From positions 1-64,000 of the forward strand of contig NZ_BDCE01000044.1 of assembly GCF_001613345.1 (NCBI RefSeq): 64,000 bases of DNA, read 5' to 3'. The notes under the pieces were generated by a model. It did not search any database and had not been told where the DNA came from. It worked only from the letters and a program-made list of their open reading frames with translations. The first letter of the stretch is position 1. Every line of letters begins with the position of its first letter. This stretch comes from Nocardia uniformis NBRC 13702 (GTDB lineage Bacteria; Actinomycetota; Actinomycetes; Mycobacteriales; Mycobacteriaceae). Positions 16,981 to 25,504 of this stretch are shown here, one piece after another. The position numbers and the translations under genes were made by a program.

Positions 16981-17766
16981 ATGACAGAGCCAATGCTCGA
17001 GGCGAAAGACCTCACGAAGTCGTTCGATTCCGTTCGCGCGTTGGACGGAGTGTCGGTGACCATTCCGGCGGGTGAGGTCACCGCGCTGGTCGGCGATAAC
17101 GGGGCCGGGAAGTCCACCCTGGTGCGCTGCCTGACCGGCGTGCACCCGCCCGACTCCGGACAGATCCTCTTTCGCGGCGAACCGGTTCGGCTCGGATCGC
17201 CCGAGGATGCCCGAAAGATGGGTGTGGAGACCGTCTATCAGGATCTTGCTCTCATCGATGATCTGACGGTCTGGCAGAACCTGTTCCTCAACCGGGAACT
17301 CGTCTACCCGTTCTGGCCGATCAAGGTCGTGAACCGTAAGCGAATGATTGCCGAAAGCGGTGAGATCCTGCGTGATCTGGATGTGGACGTACCCTCGGTC
17401 CGCACCACGGTACGGCGGATGAGCGGTGGTCAGCGGCAGAGTATCGCCATTGCCCGCGCGGTGGCGTGGGGTAAGGCGATGGTGATCATGGACGAGCCGA
17501 CCGCCGCGCTGGGGGTGCGCGAAACCGCCGCGGTCGAGAAGCTGGTCCGGGGTCTGCGCGACCGTGGGGTCACCGTGCTGATCATCAGTCATGACCTGGC
17601 CCAGGTCATGCGCATCTGCGACAACGTCGTCGTGCTGCGTCGTGGCCGCTCGGTGGCCGCGCATCGGGTGGCCGATGTCGACGGCGACCGCTTGGTCGCG
17701 CTGATCACCGGTGCCGCGCCCGGCAACCTCGAAGCGGCTTCCGCTGCGGAAAGCCAGGTTTCGTGA
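16981..17766 (+). CDS. Sugar ABC importer ATPase, single-domain type
   Basis: A 261-residue ATPase with Walker A GDNGAGKST, signature MSGGQRQSIAIARA, Walker B VIMDEPTAALG and H-loop ISHDLA. It has only one nucleotide-binding domain, unlike the duplicated ~500-residue RbsA of enterobacteria, and matches the FrcA-like type that acts as a homodimer. It starts five bases after the permease stop and overlaps the kinase start (GTGA). Confidence 0.9.
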   Translation: MTEPMLEAKDLTKSFDSVRALDGVSVTIPAGEVTALVGDNGAGKSTLVRCLTGVHPPDSGQILFRGEPVRLGSPEDARKMGVETVYQDLALIDDLTVWQNLFLNRELVYPFWPIKVVNRKRMIAESGEILRDLDVDVPSVRTTVRRMSGGQRQSIAIARAVAWGKAMVIMDEPTAALGVRETAAVEKLVRGLRDRGVTVLIISHDLAQVMRICDNVVVLRRGRSVAAHRVADVDGDRLVALITGAAPGNLEAASAAESQVS

Positions 17767-18737
17767 TCCGGGGCGGGCGCGTCGCGGTCATCGGATCGGT
17801 CAACCAGGACATCGTCTGTGAAGTGGCGCGGTTGCCAGGACCGGGGGAGACGGTATTGGCCGCCGCTTCGCGGACGAACCTGGGTGGCAAGGGATCCAAC
17901 CAAGCGGTGGCCGCGGCGAAAGCGGGTGGAGCCGTGCAGTTCATCGGCCGGGTCGGTGGTGATCCGGCCTCCCGGTCGTTCCGGCGGTCGATGACCGGTG
18001 CGGGGGTGAAAACGATTGGGCTGCGCGAGCTTCCGGACGGGCGCACCGGCACGGCCTATATCGCGGTGGCGGCGGGCGAGAACCAGATCGTGGTCGACCC
18101 CGGGGCCAACTTCGAGTGGGAATCCGACGCCGAGCTGACCGCCATGACCGAGGCCGAGCTGCTCGGGGCCGCCGACGTGGTGGTCGCGCAGTTCGAGATC
18201 CCGATCCGGGTGGTCACCTGGGCCGCGAGTCTGGCCCGTCGGTTCGTGCTCAATGCCGCGCCCGCAGTGGAATTCGGCGACGAACTGCTGCGGCTCTGCG
18301 ATCCGCTGGTGGTGAACGAACACGAGTTGTCGGCGATCAGTGGCATGGCGACCGCAAGCCGTGAGCAGGCCGGGGCAGCCGCGCGGGCGCTATGCCTGCG
18401 CGGGGCTCGAGCCGTGGTGGCCACATTGGGTGCGACGGGTTCGGTGTGGGTTCGCCGCACGGCCGAACCGCAGGTGGTCGAGGTCGTGTATCAGCCGGCG
18501 CCACAGGTCGTCTCGGTGGATTCGACCGGGGCGGGAGACGCGTATGTCGGTGCCCTGTCCAGCGCACTCGCCGCCGAACTCGGGCTCGGCGAGGCGGTGG
18601 CCTTCGCCACCGCCGCCGCCTCGATCGCGGTGCGGTCGGCAGGCACGCACACCTCCTATCCCACTCGCGCGCAGATCGCCGCGGCGCGCACCGAGGTACC
18701 GCCGTCCTGTCCGATGCGACTTCCCGTTCACAGCTAG
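17763..18737 (+). CDS. rbsK: PfkB-family sugar kinase (ribokinase-like)
   Basis: A 324-residue kinase that would phosphorylate the imported sugar. PfkB signature 1 is GGKGSNQAVAAAKAG. Signature 2, with the catalytic Asp, is DSTGAGDAYVGAL. The opening VAVIGSVNQDIVCEVARLPG is typical of ribokinase. It starts at a GTG overlapping the ATPase stop. Ribokinase is most likely given the RbsD-like partner, but other pentoses cannot be excluded. Confidence 0.88.
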   Translation: MIRGGRVAVIGSVNQDIVCEVARLPGPGETVLAAASRTNLGGKGSNQAVAAAKAGGAVQFIGRVGGDPASRSFRRSMTGAGVKTIGLRELPDGRTGTAYIAVAAGENQIVVDPGANFEWESDAELTAMTEAELLGAADVVVAQFEIPIRVVTWAASLARRFVLNAAPAVEFGDELLRLCDPLVVNEHELSAISGMATASREQAGAAARALCLRGARAVVATLGATGSVWVRRTAEPQVVEVVYQPAPQVVSVDSTGAGDAYVGALSSALAAELGLGEAVAFATAAASIAVRSAGTHTSYPTRAQIAAARTEVPPSCPMRLPVHS

Positions 18738-18771
18738 TCACGCTCTACCGCAATATGATTGGAGCACCTCA

Positions 18772-19164
18772 GTGCGCACCAGTGGACTGATCCACGCCGA
18801 GTTGATATCGGCACTCGTCGGCCTCCGCCACACCGATACTTTCGCCGTGAGCGACTCCGGCCTTCCCGTACCCGCCGGAGTCCCGGTGATCGATCTCGGC
18901 ATCAGCTACGGGTTTCCCGGGTTCGTGCCGGTGGTCGAGCTGGTGCTCGCCGAGGTCACCGTGGAGGCCGCGTGGGGCAGTGCGGATGTCGCCGCCGCCA
19001 ACCCGCAGGCGGCCGACCTGCTCACGAACCGCCTTGCCGCCGAACTGATCGACCACGAAGAGTTCAAGCGGCGAATCGGCCGGTGCCGCTTCGTTGTTCG
19101 CACGGGTGAGGCGACACCCTATGCCAATGTGCTGTTTCGCGCGGGCGTGCCGTGGCTGCCCTGA
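18772..19164 (+). CDS. rbsD: RbsD/FucU-family sugar mutarotase (D-ribose pyranase-like)
   Basis: A 130-residue protein matching RbsD over its length: SGLIHAELISALVGLRHTDT (catalytic His region), VSDSGLPVPAGVPVIDLGIS and a C-terminal VRTGEATPYANVLFRAGV. RbsD interconverts pyranose and furanose forms of ribose so that ribokinase can act. I chose GTG 18772, with GGAG about nine bases upstream; the frame stays open further upstream inside the kinase gene. It completes the ribose-type operon. Confidence 0.88.
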   Translation: MRTSGLIHAELISALVGLRHTDTFAVSDSGLPVPAGVPVIDLGISYGFPGFVPVVELVLAEVTVEAAWGSADVAAANPQAADLLTNRLAAELIDHEEFKRRIGRCRFVVRTGEATPYANVLFRAGVPWLP

Positions 19165-19493
19165 CCGGCAGGTCGGGGGGAGTGGAACCGCGTCCAGAAT
19201 TGGCCGAGCTGCGGCAGTCCGTGTGCGGCTGCCGGGTTCGGAACGTTCTGGGTCCGGACGGGCACGTCGTGTATGCCGAGAACCCTGCCCGACACCGGGG
19301 AACACCCTGAATTGCCACCGGGTAACCCCGGCGAAGAATTGTGACCCTGCCGATCTCCTGCGCTCCGACACCTGACTGAAGGCCCGAGTTGCTGTTGTGA
19401 TTCGTCCCGTATATCTCTTTCACTGCCCCGTTCCGCGTCGAGACGGCTTAACCTCTCGGGGCACAGGTGTTGGTTTGGAAGGTGGAAGTAAGA
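19165..19493. other. Intergenic region before the carboxylase gene
   Basis: About 330 bases with no convincing gene. It should hold the promoter of the carboxylase gene; no operator or hairpin of note was recognised. Confidence 0.4.
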
Positions 19494-21047
19494 GTGATCG
19501 GTACCCAGGCGAAGCTCGATGAACTCGCCAAGATTCTGGAGATCGCCTCGGAACCGGCGGGTGAGGCCGGTATCGCCAAGCGGGAGAAGAAGGGCATTCC
19601 GAGCGTTCGCCAGCGAGTGAACATGCTGCTCGACCCCGGGACATTCATCGAAACCGGTGCGCTGGCTCGCCAGCCCGGCCAGGCGGACGCTCTGTACGGC
19701 GATGGCCTGGTCACCGGTCGTGGGCTGATCGGGGGTCGTCCGGTGGTGGTGATCTCCCACGACCAGACCGTGTACGGCGGGTCCGTCGGCGTCACGTCCG
19801 CCCAAAAGTTCATGCGGGCATTGCGATTCGCGTTCGACAACGCGTGCCCGGTGGTGACGATCAATGATTCCGGCGGTGCGCGTATCCAGGACGCGGTGGG
19901 GTCGATCGCCTCGTTCGGTAATATCTCCCGCGAGCTGGAGAAACTGTCCGGCTATGTGCCGCAGGTGTCGATCATTCTCGGCAAGTGCGCGGCGGGCTCG
20001 GTGTACGGGCCGATCAATACCGACGTGCTCATCGGCACCAAGGACTCCTACATGTTCGTCACCGGGCCGGACGTGATCAAGGCCGTCAACGGCGAGGATG
20101 TCACCGCCGAGGAACTCGGCGGCGCCGAGGTGCAGGCCAAACGCGGCACCCTGCACCACGTGGCCGACACCGAGCAGGACGCCTACGAGTGGGCCCGCAA
20201 CTACCTCAGCTACATGCCGACCAGCTGCGTCGAGCAGCCGCCGATCGTGAATCCCGGTCTGGAACCGGAGATTACGGCTACCGACCGCGAACTCGACAAG
20301 ATCATCCCCGATTCCGATCGCGCCGGTTACGACATGCACGAGATCCTGCTGCGGATCTTCGACGACGGTGAATTCCACGAGATCCGAGCCGCGTTCGCCC
20401 CGAACCTGATTACCGGATTCGCCCGGGTCGACGGCTATCCGGTCGGCGTGATCGCCAACCAGCCGCTGGTTCTCGGCGGTTCCATCGACGCCGCCTGCTC
20501 GGACAAGTCGACCTACTTCATCCGGCTGTGCGACGCGTTCAATATCCCCCTCGTATTCGTCGCCGACACCCCGGGTGTGCTGCCCGGCCTCTCGGAGGAG
20601 GCGAATGGCGTGATCATTCGCGGCGGTCGAGTCCCGCGCGCGATCATCGAGGCGACGGTGCCGATCATCAACCTGGTGGTGCGCAAGTCCTACGGCGGCG
20701 CGTACGGCATGATGGCGGCGCGGCAGGTGGGCGCGGACTTCAGTTTCGCTTGGCCGACAGCCCGGATCGCGGTGATCGGTGCCGAGAGCGCGGTCGACCT
20801 ACTCGGCAAGCGGCAGTTGGCGGCGGTGCCGGAGGAACACCGCGCGGCGGCACGCGAATTCATGATCAACCAGTACAACGAGACCATCGCCACCCCGTGG
20901 GTCGCCGCCGAGCGCGGCTACATCGACGCGGTCATCGAACCCTCGCGTACCCGTCTGGAGATCAGGCACGCATTGCGCCTGTTGCGCGACAAGCAGTCGG
21001 TCAAGCCGGAATTCAACCCGCGCAAGCACCCGCTGTATCCGATGTGA
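19494..21047 (+). CDS. accD: Acyl-CoA carboxylase beta (carboxyltransferase) subunit
   Basis: A 517-residue carboxyltransferase with both crotonase-like halves: VISHDQTVYGGSVGV and NDSGGARIQDAVGSIASF in the N half, and VADTPGVLPG, YGGAYGMMAARQ and EHRAAAREFMINQYNE in the C half. Length and motifs fit the PccB/AccD5-type subunits that carboxylate propionyl- or acetyl-CoA with a separate biotinylated alpha subunit, which is not encoded here. I chose GTG 19494 (GGTGGAAGT just upstream) over GTG 19467. Actinobacteria have several such paralogues, so substrate preference is uncertain. Confidence 0.92.
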   Translation: MIGTQAKLDELAKILEIASEPAGEAGIAKREKKGIPSVRQRVNMLLDPGTFIETGALARQPGQADALYGDGLVTGRGLIGGRPVVVISHDQTVYGGSVGVTSAQKFMRALRFAFDNACPVVTINDSGGARIQDAVGSIASFGNISRELEKLSGYVPQVSIILGKCAAGSVYGPINTDVLIGTKDSYMFVTGPDVIKAVNGEDVTAEELGGAEVQAKRGTLHHVADTEQDAYEWARNYLSYMPTSCVEQPPIVNPGLEPEITATDRELDKIIPDSDRAGYDMHEILLRIFDDGEFHEIRAAFAPNLITGFARVDGYPVGVIANQPLVLGGSIDAACSDKSTYFIRLCDAFNIPLVFVADTPGVLPGLSEEANGVIIRGGRVPRAIIEATVPIINLVVRKSYGGAYGMMAARQVGADFSFAWPTARIAVIGAESAVDLLGKRQLAAVPEEHRAAAREFMINQYNETIATPWVAAERGYIDAVIEPSRTRLEIRHALRLLRDKQSVKPEFNPRKHPLYPM

Positions 21048-21059
21048 TCGTTCGAGCGT

Positions 21060-21506
21060 CTACGACCTCGGTCGTTCTCGGCGGCCGAGCACTGTCAGCG
21101 CGCTGACGGCCAGACCGCCGCCGAATAGGTAGAGCCCCCAGGTGTCGGAGAAGAGGTCTCGGTAGTCGCTGCTGAACTGATCGCCGAAGCGCTCGTTCAG
21201 TCGCCACGCCAGCGCGGCGAGCCCGGCGAGGCCCGCGAGCACACCGAGCGAGGCGAGTCCGCGCCAACCCGTGAGCGCGGCTACCAGGACCGCGGCGGCG
21301 GCACCGAGCAGCACGAGTGCGAGCGATGACGTGATCGCCGCCGACTGCTCACCGATCTGCGCGAGGGTGTCCTCCGCTGCGAAACCCTCGCGCAGATCGG
21401 TGAATCGGACGTCGCGCGCTTCGATGGTGCCGACGAGCGGACGGAATGCCCCGACGGCCATGACGATGGCACTGGCGAATAACAGCAGGCGGGCGGACTT
21501 GCGCAT
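21060..21506 (-). CDS. Small membrane protein, unknown
   Basis: A 148-residue protein with four predicted membrane segments (LLLFASAIVMAVGAF; ALVLLGAAAAVLVAAL; LGVLAGLAGLAALAW; LYLFGGGLAVSALTVL). A polar loop (RDVRFTDLREGFAAED) follows the first segment. I start it at ATG 21506 (MRKSARLLL), which gives a normal membrane-protein N-terminus; the frame extends further upstream. Tail-to-tail with the carboxylase gene. No family was recognised. Confidence 0.7.
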   Translation of the reverse strand: MRKSARLLLFASAIVMAVGAFRPLVGTIEARDVRFTDLREGFAAEDTLAQIGEQSAAITSSLALVLLGAAAAVLVAALTGWRGLASLGVLAGLAGLAALAWRLNERFGDQFSSDYRDLFSDTWGLYLFGGGLAVSALTVLGRRERPRS

Positions 21507-21797
21507 ACGCCAACGGTAGGGTGCGAGCCGGGCATTCGCGGTGATGCCGAATCGGCATGTTGTCCGAATTCGACGCTTTCTTGGGCCTGATGTTGTTCGA
21601 GCGATCACGGTCGTAGCCGGCCGCCTGCCGGGTCTCCGGTTTGTCGAGGCTCCGCCAAGTCGTGCCGATCTCCCTGCCTATCCGGGCGGCCAGCGTGCTC
21701 TTTCCGTATTGGCGAGCCCCCCGTCCACCAGCACCGCCCGGTTCGTATGATGGTCCGTCAGGCCAACCGAAGGGTCATTGCACGAACCGATCCCGTA
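21507..21797. other. Gene-free region
   Basis: About 290 bases between the membrane-protein start and the PucR terminator. Short open frames lack ribosome binding sites. The segment at 21740-21773 resembles 31242-31275 (see findings) and may be a decayed gene. Confidence 0.35.
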
Positions 21798-21827
21798 GGG
21801 CCGGTACCGCTTGTGCGGTACCGGCCC
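21798..21827 (-). terminator. Perfect hairpin terminator of the pucR-nsar operon
   Basis: GGGCCGGTACCGC-TTGT-GCGGTACCGGCCC has 13-bp perfect arms and a 4-nt loop. It lies 50 bp past the stop of the leftward PucR gene. Confidence 0.75.
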
Positions 21828-21876
21828 CGACTCCGTTTCGGGTTGGGACATGCGGAGGGGGCGGAGTACGGGCCGG

Positions 21877-23526
21877 TTAACCGATGCTGTCGTCGGGCGA
21901 GTTCTCCGGGGCGATCAGCCGCAGCTGCAGCATGGCGGTGAACCGGGCGTCCGGGTCGGTCAGATCGATCCGCCCGATCTCCTCGATCCTGCGCAGCCGA
22001 TACCGAAACGTATTCGGATGGATGTACACCGCCGCGGCCGCCGCAGTGACGTCACCGAATGCGTCGAGCCACGCGCGCAGCGAATCAACTAGAGAGCTAC
22101 CTTGTGCGGCATCATATTTCAATAACCGCGCGATCGGTCCGGCAGGGGTTTCACCGCGCACCCGCATGAGATCGCGAAGTTCCAGCAGCAGCGCCTCCGC
22201 CTGCACATCGGCTATCCGCACCACCCGCCCCGAGGCGGTATTCGTCAGCGCCACCCGCAGCGCACGGTCCGCGGCGGCCCTGGAATGTCCGAGACCGGCC
22301 ACATCCTGGGTCACCGTGCCCGCGCCGATCGAGAGGCGCACCCGGTCGCCGATGCGCTGCAGAAAATCGTCGGCCACCTGGGCGGCGCGATCGTCGGCAG
22401 CGGGATCGGGGAGTGGCACGATCGCATAGGCCACATCTCCGAGCAGGGCGGCGGCCGCGGTGGGGAAGGCCGCGGTGAGGTGGATGGTCAACGCGTCGGT
22501 GAGCCGCTCCCGTTCGGCGGCGAGTTTGCCGTGCGCGGCGACCGAGGGCGGATCCGCGGGATCGCCCGAGGTCATGGCGAGTACCGTCACCGTCCGGTTC
22601 AGCAGGCCGAGTTTGCGCACCGCCTCCACCGCGCCCGGGCCACCGTCCAGCGCCCGGCTGACCAGATCGGCGCGTAGCCGCCGTGCGATATCAGCGCCCG
22701 CGCGGCGGCGGACCAGGTGCAGCGCAACGAGTTTCGCCGATTCCTGGAATGAGAGGATAAGTTCGGGCGTCAACGGCGCGGCGGTCGCCGCCCAGATCGA
22801 GCCGAGCATTTCGTCGCCCGCGCGGACGGCCTGCGCGACGCGCGGTATGGCGAAATCGTCGAGATCGGCCGGCGGCTCGATCCGGATCGGCGCGGTACTG
22901 CGATACAACTCGCGGAACACTCCCTGTGCCTCGAGGCTGGCGGTGTGCCGATCCGGAACCTGGCGCTGCAGAATGGTTTCCGTGCGCGAAGGGTCCGCGA
23001 GATCCTGACCGCCGGAGAAGGCGAGCACCCGGCAGCTGCGATCCTCGATGGTCACCGGGGCGTCGAGCAGCGCACTCACCGCGTTGGCGACGGCGAACAG
23101 ATCTCCGGAGGGTATACCGCCGAGCGTCTCCGGATTCGTCTCGTCGACATCACCCGCGAGCAGTGCACGCAGCAGTGCCGCAAGCTGATTCCACGATGCA
23201 CCGTTGACGAGCCCGAGCAGTGCGATACCGCGCCGTCGGGTGATGTCGTGCAGCGCCGGATCGGCGGTGACCGGGGCGCGCACGATCAACCCGGCCGCGC
23301 CGCGCTCGCCGAGGTCGTCGAGTACCCGCCGGAACTCGGCGCCGTCGCGCAGGCCGACACCGAGGACGAGCGCATGCGGCGTGAGCACTGGTTCGTCATG
23401 CGGGTCGTAGATCACGACATCGCTGATTTCCTCGGCGTCGTGCACGCTCCCGCAGACCAGATGCAGCAGGGTGGAACCGAGATCGTCGAGGATCCGGCCG
23501 AGGCTCGCACGTGGAATGCTGGTCAT
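21877..23526 (-). CDS. PucR-family transcriptional regulator
   Basis: A 549-residue regulator. It has an N-terminal PucR-type sensory region (VVIYDPHDEP, LVLGVGLRDG), a GGDEF-like CdaR middle (~300-450) and a C-terminal HTH_30 helix-turn-helix (VYIHPNTFRYRLRRIEEIGRI). I chose ATG 23526; the frame is open far upstream inside the racemase gene but without related content. PucR/CdaR regulators usually respond to nitrogenous or carboxylate metabolites and activate adjacent catabolic genes. It is the last gene of the racemase operon, 35 bp after the racemase stop, so it probably senses an amino acid or N-acylamino acid. Confidence 0.88.
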   Translation of the reverse strand: MTSIPRASLGRILDDLGSTLLHLVCGSVHDAEEISDVVIYDPHDEPVLTPHALVLGVGLRDGAEFRRVLDDLGERGAAGLIVRAPVTADPALHDITRRRGIALLGLVNGASWNQLAALLRALLAGDVDETNPETLGGIPSGDLFAVANAVSALLDAPVTIEDRSCRVLAFSGGQDLADPSRTETILQRQVPDRHTASLEAQGVFRELYRSTAPIRIEPPADLDDFAIPRVAQAVRAGDEMLGSIWAATAAPLTPELILSFQESAKLVALHLVRRRAGADIARRLRADLVSRALDGGPGAVEAVRKLGLLNRTVTVLAMTSGDPADPPSVAAHGKLAAERERLTDALTIHLTAAFPTAAAALLGDVAYAIVPLPDPAADDRAAQVADDFLQRIGDRVRLSIGAGTVTQDVAGLGHSRAAADRALRVALTNTASGRVVRIADVQAEALLLELRDLMRVRGETPAGPIARLLKYDAAQGSSLVDSLRAWLDAFGDVTAAAAAVYIHPNTFRYRLRRIEEIGRIDLTDPDARFTAMLQLRLIAPENSPDDSIG

Positions 23527-23561
23527 CTGCCCAAAGTAGCGAAATGACGCTGCGGTCCTGG

Positions 23562-24665
23562 TTATAGCGGCAACCACTCGGTGGAGGTGGTGACCTCGTC
23601 GAGCAGTTCGGGAATGGGGCGGACGCCGATTCCGGGTCCGGTCGGCACCGGAAGGTGACCGTCGTCCAGGACGAAGGGCGCGGTGATATCGGTGTGGTAG
23701 TAGCGGCCGGAGGCGGAGGTGTCGCCCGGCAGCACACAGCCCGGCAGTGCGGCGAGCGCGATATTGGCGGCGCGTCCGAGTCCGGTCTCCAGCATGCCGC
23801 CGCACCACACCGGTATCCCGTGCGCGGCGCAGACATCGTGGATGCGGCGGGCCTCCAGATAGCCGCCGACCCGACCGGGTTTGATATTGACGACGCGGCA
23901 CGCGCCCAGGGTGATCGCGGCCGCGGCCGACCGTGCCGAGGTGATCGATTCGTCGAGGCAGATCGGCGTGCGCACCCGTTTCGCCAATTCGGCGTGGCCG
24001 ACGATATCCTCCTCGGCCAGCGGCTGTTCGATCAGCAGTAGATCGAACGGGTCGAGGCGGGCGAGCAGATCGGCGTCGGCGAGGGTATAGGCGGTATTCG
24101 CATCCACCTGCAGCATGATGTCGCCGAAGCGTTCCCGGACGGCACGCACCGGAAGGACATCCCAGCCCGGTTCGATCTTCAGCTTGATCCGCTGATAGCC
24201 CTCGTCGAGATATCCGCCCACCACCTCCAGCAGGTGGTCGATCGATTCCATGATGCCCACCGAGACACCGCACGGCACTCGGTCGTGCACCGCACCCAAC
24301 TCCCGGGCCAGCGAGACTCCGCACGCGGTCAGTTCGGCGTCCAGGACCGCCATCTCGAGGGCGGACTTGGCCATGCGGTGCCCGTGGAACACCGATAGTG
24401 CGGGGCCGACATTGGTGGCGTCGAGCCGATCCCTGGCCGCCAGCGCGGGAATCAGATAGCGCCGCAAGACATCCGCCGCACCGTCCACATACTCCGGGGA
24501 GTAGACCGGGTCGGCCAGCGTGCCACATTCACCCCAGCCCTCGGTCTCATCGGTGGCCACGCGCAGCAGTAACAACTCTCGCGCGGTCTGGGTGCCGAAT
24601 GATGTGCGGAACGGCGCTACCAGCGGCATCCGCACTTTTCGCAGTTCGACTCCGGTGAGTTTCAC
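23562..24665 (-). CDS. N-succinylamino-acid racemase / o-succinylbenzoate synthase family enzyme
   Basis: A 367-residue enolase-superfamily enzyme of the MenC/NSAR group. The catalytic lysine motif KLK is at residues 161-163 and the second lysine is K262 (NIKPGR). The metal ligands are D188 (QVDAN), E213 (IEQPL) and D238 (LDES). These enzymes racemise N-succinylamino acids; the same fold makes o-succinylbenzoate for menaquinone, but no men genes are nearby. GTG start overlapping the GNAT stop (GTGA). With GNAT and M20 partners, the D- to L-amino-acid route is the best assignment. Confidence 0.85.
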   Translation of the reverse strand: MKLTGVELRKVRMPLVAPFRTSFGTQTARELLLLRVATDETEGWGECGTLADPVYSPEYVDGAADVLRRYLIPALAARDRLDATNVGPALSVFHGHRMAKSALEMAVLDAELTACGVSLARELGAVHDRVPCGVSVGIMESIDHLLEVVGGYLDEGYQRIKLKIEPGWDVLPVRAVRERFGDIMLQVDANTAYTLADADLLARLDPFDLLLIEQPLAEEDIVGHAELAKRVRTPICLDESITSARSAAAAITLGACRVVNIKPGRVGGYLEARRIHDVCAAHGIPVWCGGMLETGLGRAANIALAALPGCVLPGDTSASGRYYHTDITAPFVLDDGHLPVPTGPGIGVRPIPELLDEVTTSTEWLPL

Positions 24666-25504
24666 GCATCCTCCGTGGTCAGCACATATCGGCCCGCGCG
24701 GTCGAATCCGGTGATTCGCGCGCCATCGGACATCAGTCCGGTCAACGTCTCGCGCACAGCGGTGCGCCAGCGCCGGGCCAGTGGCGGGTCGGCCACGCGC
24801 AGGCGTGGAATCGTGTCAGGGACGGCGATCAGCAGCGTGCGCCCGTCGGTGCGGCCGGGTACCGGCTCACCTGTCGCCGAGATATCGAGTGCGACAATGC
24901 CATTCGTGACCGCCGGGTGATCGGACTGTCCTGCGCAGGCCGCGGCGACCGAGGGGGCGCGCAGATCCCAGCGGACCAGCAAGCGGTCGGTCGTATCGCC
25001 GGCATTGATGATGTCGGGTATCGGCCCGTAGAAATCGGGCAGGTATTCGACCGGGGTCGCGGCCAATTTTCCGATATTGAAGTACGCGTTGCGCCGCATC
25101 AGCGGGTCGAAGGTCCACGTGATCGCGGCAGCCCCGTGCCGTAGCGCCCAGGCCCGCTGATGCACTTTCAACGCGAATCCCACATTGGCGCCACGCATTC
25201 GAGCGGTAACGCCAGTGATATGACTGTGCAGCGCGTCATCGGCGGGCGCGCCGGAGAAGCCGATGGCGAAGCCGACCAACTCGTCGCCGTCATACGCGCC
25301 CGCCACATAGCTGCCCGCTTTCGCCAATGCGCGCAACAGCGTCTGCGGCAGGGGCCGGTCCTGCGCGGACTGCCACACCGTGTCACACAATCGGCGGACT
25401 TCGATCAGTTCGTCCGCCTCGGTGAGGGAACGGATGGTCACACCCGCGCGGGCCGCGGCTTGTTTCGCTGCGGTGTCCGGCGTATTCGTCAGTTCGCGCA
25501 TCAT
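24662..25504 (-). CDS. GNAT-family N-acyltransferase, probable D-amino-acid N-succinyltransferase
   Basis: A 280-residue GNAT protein: IRSLTEADELIEVRRLCDTVW at the N-terminus, the acetyl-CoA-type motif region GVTARMRGANVGFALKVHQR and WTFDPLMRRNAYFNIGKLAA, followed by a C-terminal extension. Proteins of this form are encoded beside NSAR racemases, where a GNAT enzyme succinylates D-amino acids. It overlaps both neighbours by 4 bases. The substrate assignment rests on this context, not on residues I can read. Confidence 0.8.
   Translation of the reverse strand: MMRELTNTPDTAAKQAAARAGVTIRSLTEADELIEVRRLCDTVWQSAQDRPLPQTLLRALAKAGSYVAGAYDGDELVGFAIGFSGAPADDALHSHITGVTARMRGANVGFALKVHQRAWALRHGAAAITWTFDPLMRRNAYFNIGKLAATPVEYLPDFYGPIPDIINAGDTTDRLLVRWDLRAPSVAAACAGQSDHPAVTNGIVALDISATGEPVPGRTDGRTLLIAVPDTIPRLRVADPPLARRWRTAVRETLTGLMSDGARITGFDRAGRYVLTTEDA

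Noticed and set aside
23562..24665. MenC of menaquinone biosynthesis
   Set aside because: The fold fits, but there are no other men genes and the GNAT and M20 neighbours match the N-succinylamino-acid route.
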